A stretch of DNA of 8,038 nucleotides from Leptolyngbya sp. SIO4C5 (GCA_010671965.1 JAAHIC010000171.1:1-8038), one strand, 5' to 3'; numbered from the stretch's first letter, positions 1-6,498 are shown. Numbers and translations: made by a program. Notes: generated by a model from the sequence alone, not told the origin.

Positions 1-59
1 AGAAATAATGAGGATGTCAATTGGCTCTGAGTAGGCGCAGCAGCCAGTTAGTAGTGGTT

Positions 60-90
60 AAAAAACGATGGCCGCAGATGCAGCGGCCAC
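60..90 (-). terminator. GC-rich hairpin, terminator-like on the minus strand, in the glyA leader
   Basis: Positions 69-75 (TGGCCGC) and 83-89 (GCGGCCA) form a perfect 7-bp stem, six pairs of it G-C, around a 7-nt loop. On the plus strand an A-run lies just before it (60-65) and no T-run follows. Read on the minus strand, the hairpin is followed after three bases by six Ts, which is the layout of an intrinsic terminator. No minus-strand gene is visible to its right for over 2.6 kb, so it may stop antisense transcription through glyA. Otherwise it may simply be a stable structure in the glyA 5' leader. The stem is seen directly; the role is inferred. Confidence 0.4.
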
Positions 91-119
91 TGCCAAGCAA
101 GCTTGATAACGGTTGGAAT

Positions 120-126
120 AGGGGAT
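120..126 (+). promoter_or_regulatory. Ribosome binding site of glyA
   Basis: AGGGGAT lies 6-7 nt before the GTG at 133, a normal Shine-Dalgarno distance. An in-frame TAG at 127-129 rules out any earlier start, and the next in-frame ATG is about 45 codons inside the conserved protein. Together these fix GTG 133 as the start. Confidence 0.6.
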
Positions 127-132
127 TAGCTC

Positions 133-1416
133 GTGCAACAAACTAACTTTGACTTTTTGGTTCAGTCAGATCCGGCGATCGCTCAAATTGTGCAGCGCGA
201 GCTGCAGCGTCAGCAGGCTCACTTAGAGCTAATCGCCAGCGAAAACTTCACGTCTGCGGCAGTGATGGCCGCCCAAGGCTCAGTGCTGACCAACAAGTAC
301 GCTGAGGGCCTGCCCGGTAAGCGCTATTACGGCGGCTGTCAGTTCATTGATGAGGCGGAAACCTTAGCGATCGATCGGGCTAAGGAGCTGTTTGGTGCGG
401 CCCATGCCAACGTTCAGCCCCACTCAGGGGCTCAGGCCAACTTTGCCGTCTTTTTAGCGCTGCTCAAGCCGGGCGACACCATCATGGGCATGGATTTATC
501 CCACGGAGGACACCTAACCCACGGTTCACCTGTGAACGTGTCGGGTAAGTGGTTTGAGGTGCAGCACTATGGCGTCAGCCCTGACACCGAGCAGCTTGAC
601 TATGACCAGATTCGAGCACTGGCGCTGCAGCATAAGCCCAAGCTGATCATCTGCGGCTACTCAGCCTATCCCCGCACCATTCACTTTGATAAGTTTCGGG
701 CGATCGCGGATGAGGTAGGTGCCTACCTGCTGGCTGATATTGCCCACATTGCGGGCTTAGTTGCGACAGGGCATCATCCTAACCCTATTCCTCATTGTGA
801 TGTGGTCACTACCACAACCCACAAAACCCTGCGCGGCCCGCGCGGCGGCCTGATTTTGACCCGCGATGCTGACTTGGGCAAAAAGTTTGACAAGGCAGTT
901 TTTCCCGGCAGCCAGGGTGGCCCCTTAGAGCACGTAATTGCGGCTAAAGCAGTGGCCTTCGGCGAAGCGCTGCGCTCAGATTTTAAGGCGTATTCGGCCC
1001 AGGTAATTGAAAATGCTCAGGCAATGGCGGCTCAGCTACAGCAGCGCGGTTGCAAAATTGTCTCTGGCGGCACGGACAACCATTTGGCCCTCGTTGATCT
1101 GCGCTCAGTGGGCATGACGGGTAAACGGGCCGATCAGCTCGTTAGTGAAGTCAATATTACGGCTAATAAAAATACGGTGCCGTTTGACCCAGAATCGCCC
1201 TTCATCACCAGCGGTCTGCGTCTTGGCTCCCCGGCGATGACCACGCGGGGCCTCAAGGCAGCTGAGTTTACAGAGATTGCTGACATTATTGCCAATCGTC
1301 TGCTTGCCCCTGAGGATGAATCAGTCACTCAGGACTGTCGGCAGCGGGTAGCTCAGCTTTGCGATCGCTTTCCCCTCTATCCCCACTTAACCGGGCGGGT
1401 TCCGGCACTGACCTAA
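133..1416 (+). CDS. glyA: Serine hydroxymethyltransferase
   Basis: This cytosolic PLP enzyme interconverts serine plus tetrahydrofolate with glycine plus 5,10-methylene-tetrahydrofolate, the main source of one-carbon units; in cyanobacteria it also meets the photorespiratory glycine flow. The 427 residues match the usual family length of 415-430. Visible signatures are LELIASENF (31-39), [15 protein letters not shown] (54-68), the cofactor-contacting DIAHIAGL (202-209), and [14 protein letters not shown] (226-239), whose Lys231 should form the PLP Schiff base. [14 protein letters not shown] (360-373) carries the substrate-carboxylate Arg363. The start is GTG, supported by a ribosome binding site and an upstream in-frame stop. 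The gene has its own 3' terminator and looks monocistronic. Three HIP1 octamers lie inside it. The identification is secure. Confidence 0.98.
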   Translation: MQQTNFDFLVQSDPAIAQIVQRELQRQQAHLELIASENFTSAAVMAAQGSVLTNKYAEGLPGKRYYGGCQFIDEAETLAIDRAKELFGAAHANVQPHSGAQANFAVFLALLKPGDTIMGMDLSHGGHLTHGSPVNVSGKWFEVQHYGVSPDTEQLDYDQIRALALQHKPKLIICGYSAYPRTIHFDKFRAIADEVGAYLLADIAHIAGLVATGHHPNPIPHCDVVTTTTHKTLRGPRGGLILTRDADLGKKFDKAVFPGSQGGPLEHVIAAKAVAFGEALRSDFKAYSAQVIENAQAMAAQLQQRGCKIVSGGTDNHLALVDLRSVGMTGKRADQLVSEVNITANKNTVPFDPESPFITSGLRLGSPAMTTRGLKAAEFTEIADIIANRLLAPEDESVTQDCRQRVAQLCDRFPLYPHLTGRVPALT

Positions 1417-1459
1417 TTTTCAGCAGCCCAGAACTTGCAAATCCACGGTTCTTTAATAG

Positions 1460-1531
1460 AATCCATGCAAATAACCTATGTCAGTCCCGTTTTCACGGTT
1501 TACAATCTGTCATAGTTTGCATGGATTTTTT
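1460..1531 (+). terminator. Composite intrinsic terminator after glyA
   Basis: AATCCATGCAAA (1460-1471) pairs perfectly over 12 bp with TTTGCATGGATT (1516-1527). After a 4-nt bulge on the left arm, CTATG (1476-1480) pairs with CATAG (1511-1515). The apical region holds a further small hairpin, CCGT-TTTC-ACGG (1487-1498). The right arm runs into a six-T tract (1526-1531), and the structure begins 43 nt after the glyA stop. This is a rho-independent terminator, though the outer stem is A/T-rich and the whole is larger and more branched than usual. The inverted repeat is certain; terminator function is a strong inference. Confidence 0.75.
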
Positions 1532-1543
1532 GGTAGATAACGG

Positions 1544-1573
1544 TTGAGTTAAGCGATCGCATTCCTGTACACT
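1544..1573 (+). promoter_or_regulatory. Candidate sigma-70 promoter of the WecA-like gene
   Basis: TTGAGT (1544-1549) and TACACT (1568-1573) are spaced by 18 nt. Each matches four of the six consensus positions. The element sits between the glyA terminator and the ATG at 1624 and would give a leader of about 45 nt. A HIP1 octamer (1553-1560) lies in the spacer. Both hexamers are imperfect, so this remains a proposal. Confidence 0.35.
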
Positions 1574-1623
1574 CTGGCTGACTCCTGTAAGCTGCATAAG
1601 CCCTTCTCTTAAAAAGCCGTCAG

Positions 1624-2685
1624 ATGCACTCCCAGCTGTATCATCTCTTAGCCTTTGTAATCTCTGCTATTGTCGTTTTGCTTGTAACGCCTATCGTCAA
1701 GCGAATTGGCCTGAAAAGTGGACGAGTTGATTTACCTGGAGGTCGAAAGGTTCACAGTCAGCCAATGGTTCGTCTGGGGGGGATTTCCATTTTTGTAGGC
1801 ACCCTGGTGGCGCTACTGACTGTTTGGGGTACGGGAGGATTCATTGATTCTGTCGGACAGCCCCTCAGCCCTACCCACGAGTACGAAATATGGGGTGTCA
1901 CAATCGGCGGACTGGCCTTTTTCCTGATTGGGCTAATGGATGACCTGTTTGGGCTGTCTGCCCTAAGCCGCCTTTTGATGCAGGCTGTGGTGGCTACTTT
2001 AGCTTGGCATGTGGGGGTCAGTATTGATTTTCTGACAGTGCCCTCAATGGGATTAGTGTCTCTGCCCGTTTGGGTCAGCCTGCCCGTCACGATTGTTTGG
2101 CTGGTGGGCATGGCGAACGCCATCAACTGGATTGACGGTTTAGATGGTTTAGCGGCGGGGGTTTCGGGCATTGCAGCCGTGATCATGCTGATTGTCAGCT
2201 TATTTATGAATCAGCCAGCGGCAGCGCTGATCGCTGCCGCTGTCGCCGGTGGCGCTTTGGGCTTTTTGCGCTACAACTTCAATCCGGCCCAGATATTTAT
2301 GGGAGATGGGGGAGCCTATTTTATGGGCTTTACCCTAGCCGGCGTAGGCGTGATTGGCTTAGTTAAGAGCGTGACGACAGCAGCCGTCTTTCTGCCCTAT
2401 TTAATTTTGGCCGTACCTATTTTAGATATGTCAGCGGTAATTTTTAATCGGGTGCTGAGCGGCAGTTCTCCCTTCGTGGCTGACAAGCGCCACTTACATC
2501 ACCGGCTGCTAAACGCGGGCCTGTCTCATCGCCTGACCGTGTTGTTCATTTATGTGCTGACGCTGTGGGTTGGCAGTTTGGCCTTGGCTTTTTCGGGCAT
2601 GCCCAGCGGCGGGGCTTATGCCATTGGAGCCACGGTTTTGCTCAGCTATACGGGCTGGAAAGTAAGACGGCTCTCGCGTCAGTAG
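1624..2685 (+). CDS. WecA/TagO-like polyprenyl-phosphate sugar-1-phosphate transferase (MraY family)
   Basis: This predicted polytopic inner-membrane enzyme would transfer a sugar-1-phosphate, most likely GlcNAc-1-P from UDP-GlcNAc, onto undecaprenyl phosphate, starting a lipid-linked glycan. The 353 residues show about ten membrane segments and the family motifs in order: GRVDLPGGRKVH followed by RLGGISIF (33-57), the Mg-binding Asp pair MDDLFGLS (105-112), NAINWIDGLDGLAAG (165-179), FMGDGGAYFMGF (225-236) and the cytosolic His motif DKRHLHHRLL (287-296). The His loop and the absence of MraY-specific sequence favour WecA/TagO/Rfe over MraY, but the sugar specificity is inferred. The ATG at 1624 puts the first membrane helix right at the N-terminus; I see no clear Shine-Dalgarno. 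The gene overlaps the convergent GT39 gene by 7 bp, and no HIP1 copy was found in it. Likely symbols are rfe or wecA; I leave the symbol blank because specificity is unproven. Confidence 0.9.
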   Translation: MHSQLYHLLAFVISAIVVLLVTPIVKRIGLKSGRVDLPGGRKVHSQPMVRLGGISIFVGTLVALLTVWGTGGFIDSVGQPLSPTHEYEIWGVTIGGLAFFLIGLMDDLFGLSALSRLLMQAVVATLAWHVGVSIDFLTVPSMGLVSLPVWVSLPVTIVWLVGMANAINWIDGLDGLAAGVSGIAAVIMLIVSLFMNQPAAALIAAAVAGGALGFLRYNFNPAQIFMGDGGAYFMGFTLAGVGVIGLVKSVTTAAVFLPYLILAVPILDMSAVIFNRVLSGSSPFVADKRHLHHRLLNAGLSHRLTVLFIYVLTLWVGSLALAFSGMPSGGAYAIGATVLLSYTGWKVRRLSRQ

Positions 2686-4289
2686 GGATAGGGCTGAGTT
2701 AGCGGCTGAGCGCTAAAGATGCGAAAGGTGGCTGTCACCGCGCCGCCGCGCCGAATCGAGAGAGAATCAACTTCTGCTATCGTGCCAAAATAAGGGCGAT
2801 AGCGAGCGAGGGTTTCTGACGGCTGATAAAACGTATCGCTGGTGATAAATAAGGCGGTCTTACCCAGCCACTCGGCTGAGTCATACCAAAAGGCATAGCC
2901 GCGCGGATCTTGAGAAAATACGGTTACAGGAACGGCGGTCAAGGGCCGAATTGCCATATCGATATAGCCTGCCAGAAAAAAGTCGTCAGTAAAAATAAAG
3001 TCTGTCTCCTCTAAGGCGATCGCCAGGGCTGAAGACGCTTGAAAAGCCTGACTCAGCGATCGCGTGTCAATCATCGCCGTGGTCGGATCCTGCTGCGGTT
3101 CAATTAGACCGCCAAATAGGGCGTACTGGCCGGGTTTCTGCAAAATGCCAAAGGCGACATGCAGCAAAATAAGCAGCAGCAGGCTAGCTGCAACGAGGCC
3201 AGTGCCCGCTAGCCAGCGCCACCGTGTTTTTGACTGCCAGTGACTAGCCCATTCCGCCAGCAAAATTGTCATGCCCCAAAATCCCGGTGCCGGCCAGCCC
3301 GGCAAAATTGGCTGCGCTCCGCCCAGTAGGGTAAAGCCTAAAATAATCGGCAGAGAAACCCAGAGGACGAAGGCTCTTTTATCTAGCAGCGATCGCTCAA
3401 TTGCAGGATTTTGCCAAAACTGCTGACGCTGCTGCCACAGCGATCGCCCAGCTATCCACCACAGCGGCAGCCCTACAGTTGGGAACAAATAGCCAACTTC
3501 CATCAGCCAGACGCCCAGCAAAGCCAGCAGAGAATAGCTGCCGGAGCCAGAATTCTCAAATCGCATTCCTAGCTGGAACCGAAACGAAATCCAGTCGTGC
3601 TGCCAGTTCCAAAACCAGAGGGGAAAGAGGGTAGCAGCAAACAGGGCTAAAGCCACTATCAGCCAAGGGGACAGCAGAGCTTTGCGGTAAGACCTATGAC
3701 ACAGACAAAAGCCAACGAGTCCTAGCCCCAGCACAAAGCCGTGATATTTGCCCAAGCAGGTCAGTCCCAGCAAAACGCCCACAGCGGCAATGCGCCAGCT
3801 AGGACGGTAAGCAACCGCGCGATCGCCCGCCGTCGGGAAAAATTCTGCTGCCGCCAGGGAGAGGGTCGCCGTCCAAAAAAAAATCAGCGGATTTTCTGGC
3901 GAGGTGAGAATGCCAAAGCCGATGGTAAATAGAGGCGTCACCGTGGCGATCGCCAGGCTCAGCAGTCCTACGCGCGGATTAAAAAGCCGCTTAGCCGTGA
4001 GGTAGAGCAAACCAAGGCTGACCGTATACAGCAGCAGCGCCCCGCAGCGGATTGTAAAGGGAGAAATAATGCCTGTCAGCTGCCAGCCCAGCCGCGTTGT
4101 CAGCGCTACCAGTAAAGGATGATCAAAGTAGCTCCAGCTCAGGTGGCGGCTATAAACGTAGTAGTAAGCTTCATCAAAGCCCGGAAATAGCAGATAGGCG
4201 CAGACCCCGCGAAAGAGCAAGCCGCCCAGCAGTAAATAGGCCAGATTTGCCGTCAATTGGCCTGGTTTTTGCCCGTGAAAAGCCTTCAT
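2679..4289 (-). CDS. Family 39 membrane glycosyltransferase (PMT/ArnT-like)
   Basis: This GT-C fold enzyme is predicted to take a sugar from a polyprenyl-phosphate carrier and add it to a lipid, glycan or protein on the outer face of the membrane. Of 536 residues, about the first 380 hold ten or more hydrophobic segments, and about 385-536 form a soluble C-terminal domain. The hallmark first loop is GFDEAYYYVY (37-46), with the Asp39-Glu40 pair, followed by YFDHPLL (54-60). The second conserved acidic site reads LTSPENPLIFFW (128-139), with Glu132 where many relatives have Asp. The gene is convergent with the WecA-like gene and divergent from cinA (103-nt gap). The start is ATG at 4289 with no clear ribosome binding site. 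Six HIP1 octamers suggest long residence in this genome. Donor and acceptor cannot be read from sequence; ArnT-type lipid A modification is only one option. Confidence 0.85.
   Translation of the reverse strand: MKAFHGQKPGQLTANLAYLLLGGLLFRGVCAYLLFPGFDEAYYYVYSRHLSWSYFDHPLLVALTTRLGWQLTGIISPFTIRCGALLLYTVSLGLLYLTAKRLFNPRVGLLSLAIATVTPLFTIGFGILTSPENPLIFFWTATLSLAAAEFFPTAGDRAVAYRPSWRIAAVGVLLGLTCLGKYHGFVLGLGLVGFCLCHRSYRKALLSPWLIVALALFAATLFPLWFWNWQHDWISFRFQLGMRFENSGSGSYSLLALLGVWLMEVGYLFPTVGLPLWWIAGRSLWQQRQQFWQNPAIERSLLDKRAFVLWVSLPIILGFTLLGGAQPILPGWPAPGFWGMTILLAEWASHWQSKTRWRWLAGTGLVAASLLLLILLHVAFGILQKPGQYALFGGLIEPQQDPTTAMIDTRSLSQAFQASSALAIALEETDFIFTDDFFLAGYIDMAIRPLTAVPVTVFSQDPRGYAFWYDSAEWLGKTALFITSDTFYQPSETLARYRPYFGTIAEVDSLSIRRGGAVTATFRIFSAQPLTQPYPY
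2699..2716. other. Inverted repeat just past the end of the WecA-like gene
   Basis: TTAGCG (2699-2704) and CGCTAA (2711-2716) form a perfect 6-bp stem around a 6-nt loop, 14 nt after the stop codon at 2683-2685. It lies within the last codons of the opposing GT39 gene. Neither strand has a T-run after it, so it is not a standard intrinsic terminator. It could still stabilise or end either of the two converging transcripts, or be coincidence. Confidence 0.25.
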
Positions 4290-4392
4290 AGAGGCATAGT
4301 ACAGCAGAGAAAACGGTTTATTCGCGGCGCAATACCGCTATGCCATCGGACAAAATGATATCTTGACAGGGAAAAACTTGGGCGAAACAGCA

Positions 4393-5643
4393 ATGAAGGG
4401 AAGCGCTGAGATTATCTGTGTAGGCACTGAGCTGCTGCTGGGGGAAATTCTTAACAGCAATGCCCAGTATCTGGCTCAGCAACTGGCTCAGCTTGGCATC
4501 CCGCATTATTATCAGACGGTGGTTGGCGATAATGTCGCGCGGCTGCAGCAGACGATAGAAATTGCCTGTCAGCGATCGCAGCTACTTCTCTTTACCGGCG
4601 GCTTGGGGCCAACCCCCGATGACTTGACCACTGAGACTTTAGCTGACTTCTTCAAAACGCCGCTGACTGAGCGCCCGGAAGTGATTGCCGATATTCAGCA
4701 GAAGTTTGCCCAACGAGGCCGAGTAATGAGCGCCAATAATCGCAAGCAGGCGCTGCTGCCAGAAGGGGCTGACGTATTGCCCAATCCGGTAGGCAGCGCC
4801 CCTGGCATGATTTGGCAACCGCGATCGCAGCTATGGGTGATGACGTTTCCGGGAGTGCCCAGCGAGATGAAAGCCATGTGGCAGACAACGGCTATCGGCT
4901 ATCTCAGACAGCAGGGCTGGGTGGGATCAACAATTCACAGCCGCACCCTGCGGTTTTGGGGCGTGAGCGAGTCGGCGCTAGCGGAGAAGGTGGCTCCTTT
5001 TTTTGAGCAGGAAAGTCCAACCGTAGCTCCCTACGCCAGTCGAGGCGAAGTGAGGCTGCGCATTTCGGCCAAGGCCGCTTCAGCAGCGACCGCCCAGGAG
5101 ATAATTCAGCCCGTAGAAGCTGCTATTCGAGAAATGGTAGGGGCTGACTGTTTTGGGGCCGATGAGGATACGCTGGCCTCGGTTGTAGGGCAACAGCTAC
5201 GGGCGCGATCGCAAACCCTAGCCGTGGCTGAATCTTGCACTGGCGGCGGATTGGGGCAGGCGCTGACAGCCGTTTCAGGCAGTTCTGATTACTTTTGGGG
5301 CGGCATTATTGCCTATGACAATGCCGTCAAGCAAAAGCTATTGCAGGTTAAGGCAGGCGCCCTAGAAACGCAGGGAGCCGTTAGCGGTCCGGTAGCCCAG
5401 CAGATGGCCGCCGGGGTCAAAGCTCAGCTTCAAACTGACTGGGGCATCGGCATTACCGGCGTTGCTGGTCCGGGCGGTGGCAGCCCCGATAAACCGGTGG
5501 GACTGGTCTACATTGGCCTAGCCGATCCCGATAACAATGTACAGAGCTTTTGCTATCGCTTTGGCGGCGATCGCGGGCGAGACTGGGTGCGCCACGTCAG
5601 TGTTTGTACGGCCTTAGACCTGCTGCGGCGACAGCTTTTGTAA
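4393..5643 (+). CDS. cinA: CinA: MoaB-like domain fused to nicotinamide-nucleotide amidase
   Basis: This two-domain protein has a MoaB/MogA-like N-terminal half and a C-terminal PncC-type domain that deamidates NMN to NaMN in NAD salvage; the name comes from the competence-induced gene of Gram-positive bacteria. Counting from ATG 4393 gives 416 residues, a typical length. Visible motifs are AEIICVGTELLLGEILNSN (5-23), FTGGLGPTPDDLT (67-79), VGSAPGM (133-139) and FPGVPSEMKAM (152-162). The C-terminal domain has AESCTGGGLG (279-288), with the likely nucleophile Ser281, then YDNAVKQKLL (308-317) and GITGVAGPGGGSPDKPVG (353-370). An in-frame TTG at 4363 would add 10 residues, but MKGSAEIICVGTELL at 4393 matches where the family fold begins, so I prefer it. 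I see no strong ribosome binding site. Four HIP1 octamers lie inside. Confidence 0.95.
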   Translation: MKGSAEIICVGTELLLGEILNSNAQYLAQQLAQLGIPHYYQTVVGDNVARLQQTIEIACQRSQLLLFTGGLGPTPDDLTTETLADFFKTPLTERPEVIADIQQKFAQRGRVMSANNRKQALLPEGADVLPNPVGSAPGMIWQPRSQLWVMTFPGVPSEMKAMWQTTAIGYLRQQGWVGSTIHSRTLRFWGVSESALAEKVAPFFEQESPTVAPYASRGEVRLRISAKAASAATAQEIIQPVEAAIREMVGADCFGADEDTLASVVGQQLRARSQTLAVAESCTGGGLGQALTAVSGSSDYFWGGIIAYDNAVKQKLLQVKAGALETQGAVSGPVAQQMAAGVKAQLQTDWGIGITGVAGPGGGSPDKPVGLVYIGLADPDNNVQSFCYRFGGDRGRDWVRHVSVCTALDLLRRQLL

Positions 5644-5657
5644 GTTCTGAAACTGAT

Positions 5658-5674
5658 CGGATGAAATCCATCCG
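5658..5674 (+). other. Small hairpin after cinA
   Basis: CGGATG (5658-5663) and CATCCG (5669-5674) form a perfect 6-bp stem with a 5-nt loop, 14 nt after the cinA stop. No T-run follows, so termination would be weak or need help from a factor. The same 5-mer, CTGAT, flanks both sides of the stem. This is the only candidate I see for a cinA 3' end. Confidence 0.3.
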
Positions 5675-5683
5675 CTGATATGC

Positions 5684-5711
5684 TTGATCATTTCCAGCGA
5701 TTCGTTATTAT
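5684..5711 (+). promoter_or_regulatory. Candidate distal promoter of the small-ORF/aroQ operon
   Basis: TTGATC (5684-5689) and TATTAT (5706-5711) are separated by 16 nt; the -10 element matches five of six consensus bases. It would give a leader of about 110 nt before the small gene at 5827. Just downstream is the palindrome CATATATG (5717-5724), which could bind a regulator. Inferred from motif matches only. Confidence 0.35.
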
Positions 5712-5758
5712 GGATACATATATGCCCTCTGCGACAGATCGCTACATGCATCTGACTT

Positions 5759-5788
5759 TTGAGTAGCTGGGAACTCGAAGGATATAGA
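5759..5788 (+). promoter_or_regulatory. Candidate proximal promoter of the small-ORF/aroQ operon
   Basis: TTGAGT (5759-5764), 18 nt of spacer and TATAGA (5783-5788) would place a transcript start about 30-35 nt before the small gene. The -35 hexamer and spacer length equal those proposed ahead of the WecA-like gene. It competes with, or adds to, the promoter proposed at 5684-5711. Confidence 0.3.
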
Positions 5789-5809
5789 AAGCTAATAACA
5801 GATAGGGAT

Positions 5810-5815
5810 AAGGAG
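5810..5815 (+). promoter_or_regulatory. Ribosome binding site of the 46-residue gene
   Basis: AAGGAG (5810-5815) is the clearest Shine-Dalgarno in the window and ends 11 nt before the ATG at 5827. Its strength is a main reason to accept this very short frame as a real gene. Confidence 0.6.
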
Positions 5816-5826
5816 CTTTCCAACGG

Positions 5827-5967
5827 ATGGACTACATTGAAAAGGCTCTCGAAAAGCTGAAAGAATGGGTAGACAAGCTGATGGACGCCCTGTTTGGCCC
5901 ACAGCCGCAGCCTGAGCAAGAGCCGATTCCTGTTCCTGTGGAAGATCGTCCGCGACGTGGATACTAA
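5827..5967 (+). CDS. Small protein: amphipathic helix plus acidic proline-rich tail
   Basis: This 46-codon frame starts with ATG and ends with TAA at 5965-5967. Residues 2-23 should form one amphipathic helix: Ile4, Ala7, Leu8, Leu11, Trp14, Val15, Leu18, Met19, Leu22 and Phe23 line one face, while Lys, Glu and Asp alternate on the other. Residues 25-40 form a proline/glutamate-rich tail with alternating prolines (PQPQPE, then PIPVPVED), and the end is basic (RPRRGY). There are ten acidic and seven basic residues. It has no signal peptide and no full membrane span. A strong ribosome binding site and a 29-nt gap to aroQ suggest it is translated and co-transcribed with aroQ. I do not recognise a characterised family. 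A membrane-surface, helix-pairing or partner-binding role is possible but inferred. The frame on the opposite strand here looks spurious. Confidence 0.75.
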   Translation: MDYIEKALEKLKEWVDKLMDALFGPQPQPEQEPIPVPVEDRPRRGY

Positions 5968-5985
5968 GATTTGCAGCTATCTGTT

Positions 5986-5989
5986 GAGG
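5986..5989 (+). promoter_or_regulatory. Ribosome binding site fixing the aroQ TTG start
   Basis: GAGG lies 7 nt before the TTG at 5997. An in-frame TGA at 5985-5987 blocks any earlier start, and the conserved HGPNLN motif begins at residue 8. TTG 5997 is therefore the only workable start. Confidence 0.55.
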
Positions 5990-5996
5990 CTGTCAG

Positions 5997-6449
5997 TTGT
6001 TTAGCATCCTGATCGTTCACGGCCCAAATTTGAATATGCTAGGGCAGCGTGAGCCAGAAGTTTATGGTAAGCAAACTCTAGCGGATATCAATCAGAATTT
6101 AGTTCAGGCAGCAGAGCTGTTAGAGGCCAAGCTTGAATTTTTTCAGTCTAACTCTGAAGGAGAGCTGATCGATGCGATTCAGGCAGCTCTCGATCGCCAT
6201 CATGGCATCGTGATTAATCCCGGAGCCTATACCCATACCAGCATCGCAATTCGCGATGCGATCGCTGCGGTAGCCTTACCCACTGTCGAGGTTCATCTCA
6301 GCAACATTCATCGGCGAGAGGCTTTTCGACAGCATTCCTATATTGCTCCGGTGGCGGTGGGGCAGATTTGTGGTTTTGGTTCAGAGAGCTATCTGCTGGG
6401 CCTCCAAGCTTTAGTGCGCTATTTGCAAGCCCAAACTGTCGCTCAATAG
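5997..6449 (+). CDS. aroQ: 3-dehydroquinate dehydratase, type II
   Basis: This enzyme removes water from 3-dehydroquinate to give 3-dehydroshikimate, step three of the shikimate pathway to chorismate and aromatic amino acids. It is a small cytosolic flavodoxin-like enzyme, usually a dodecamer. The 150 residues are full length. Signatures are [17 protein letters not shown] (8-24), with active-site Arg18 and catalytic Tyr23, then [10 protein letters not shown] (73-82) with Asn74, [11 protein letters not shown] (98-108) with His100, and FRQHSY (110-115). All expected active-site residues are present. Translation starts at TTG, supported by a GAGG at the right distance and a preceding in-frame stop. 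It sits 29 nt after the 46-residue gene and 49 nt before miaE, so it is probably the second gene of a four-gene operon. Confidence 0.97.
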   Translation: MFSILIVHGPNLNMLGQREPEVYGKQTLADINQNLVQAAELLEAKLEFFQSNSEGELIDAIQAALDRHHGIVINPGAYTHTSIAIRDAIAAVALPTVEVHLSNIHRREAFRQHSYIAPVAVGQICGFGSESYLLGLQALVRYLQAQTVAQ

Positions 6450-6498
6450 GTAACCACCGGATCGCAGTAGAATTAGAGCGGTCTTTATTCCACTGCTC

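Noticed and set aside
1..132. Possible riboswitch in the glyA leader
   Set aside because: Only one small hairpin is evident; I could not see the paired conserved cores of a glycine riboswitch, and the visible leader is too short to judge.
1460..1531. The palindrome as a miniature transposable element
   Set aside because: There are no flanking direct repeats and no second copy in the window; the T-tract and position fit a terminator better.
1359..1547. 62-residue plus-strand frame across the glyA end and the terminator
   Set aside because: It starts inside glyA in another frame and runs through the terminator hairpin; no family features.
1758..2186. 142-residue minus-strand frame inside the WecA-like gene
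   Set aside because: It lies wholly antisense to conserved motifs of a well-identified protein; Thr/Pro/Ser-rich composition is typical of a shadow frame.
4363..4368. Perfect TTGACA ahead of cinA, as a -35 box or with TTG as the start codon
   Set aside because: At 16-18 nt downstream there is no TATAAT-like hexamer, and a start there would fall at or beyond the cinA ATG. As a start codon it would add 10 residues not expected before the conserved AEIICVGTELL block.
4318..4506. 62-residue minus-strand frame over the cinA start and divergent gap
   Set aside because: It covers the conserved cinA N-terminus in antisense and has no ribosome binding site or motif.
5614..5919. 101-residue minus-strand reading frame over the cinA end and the small gene
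   Set aside because: It overlaps the end of cinA and most of the better-supported plus-strand small gene, has no recognisable domain, and its composition looks like antisense translation.
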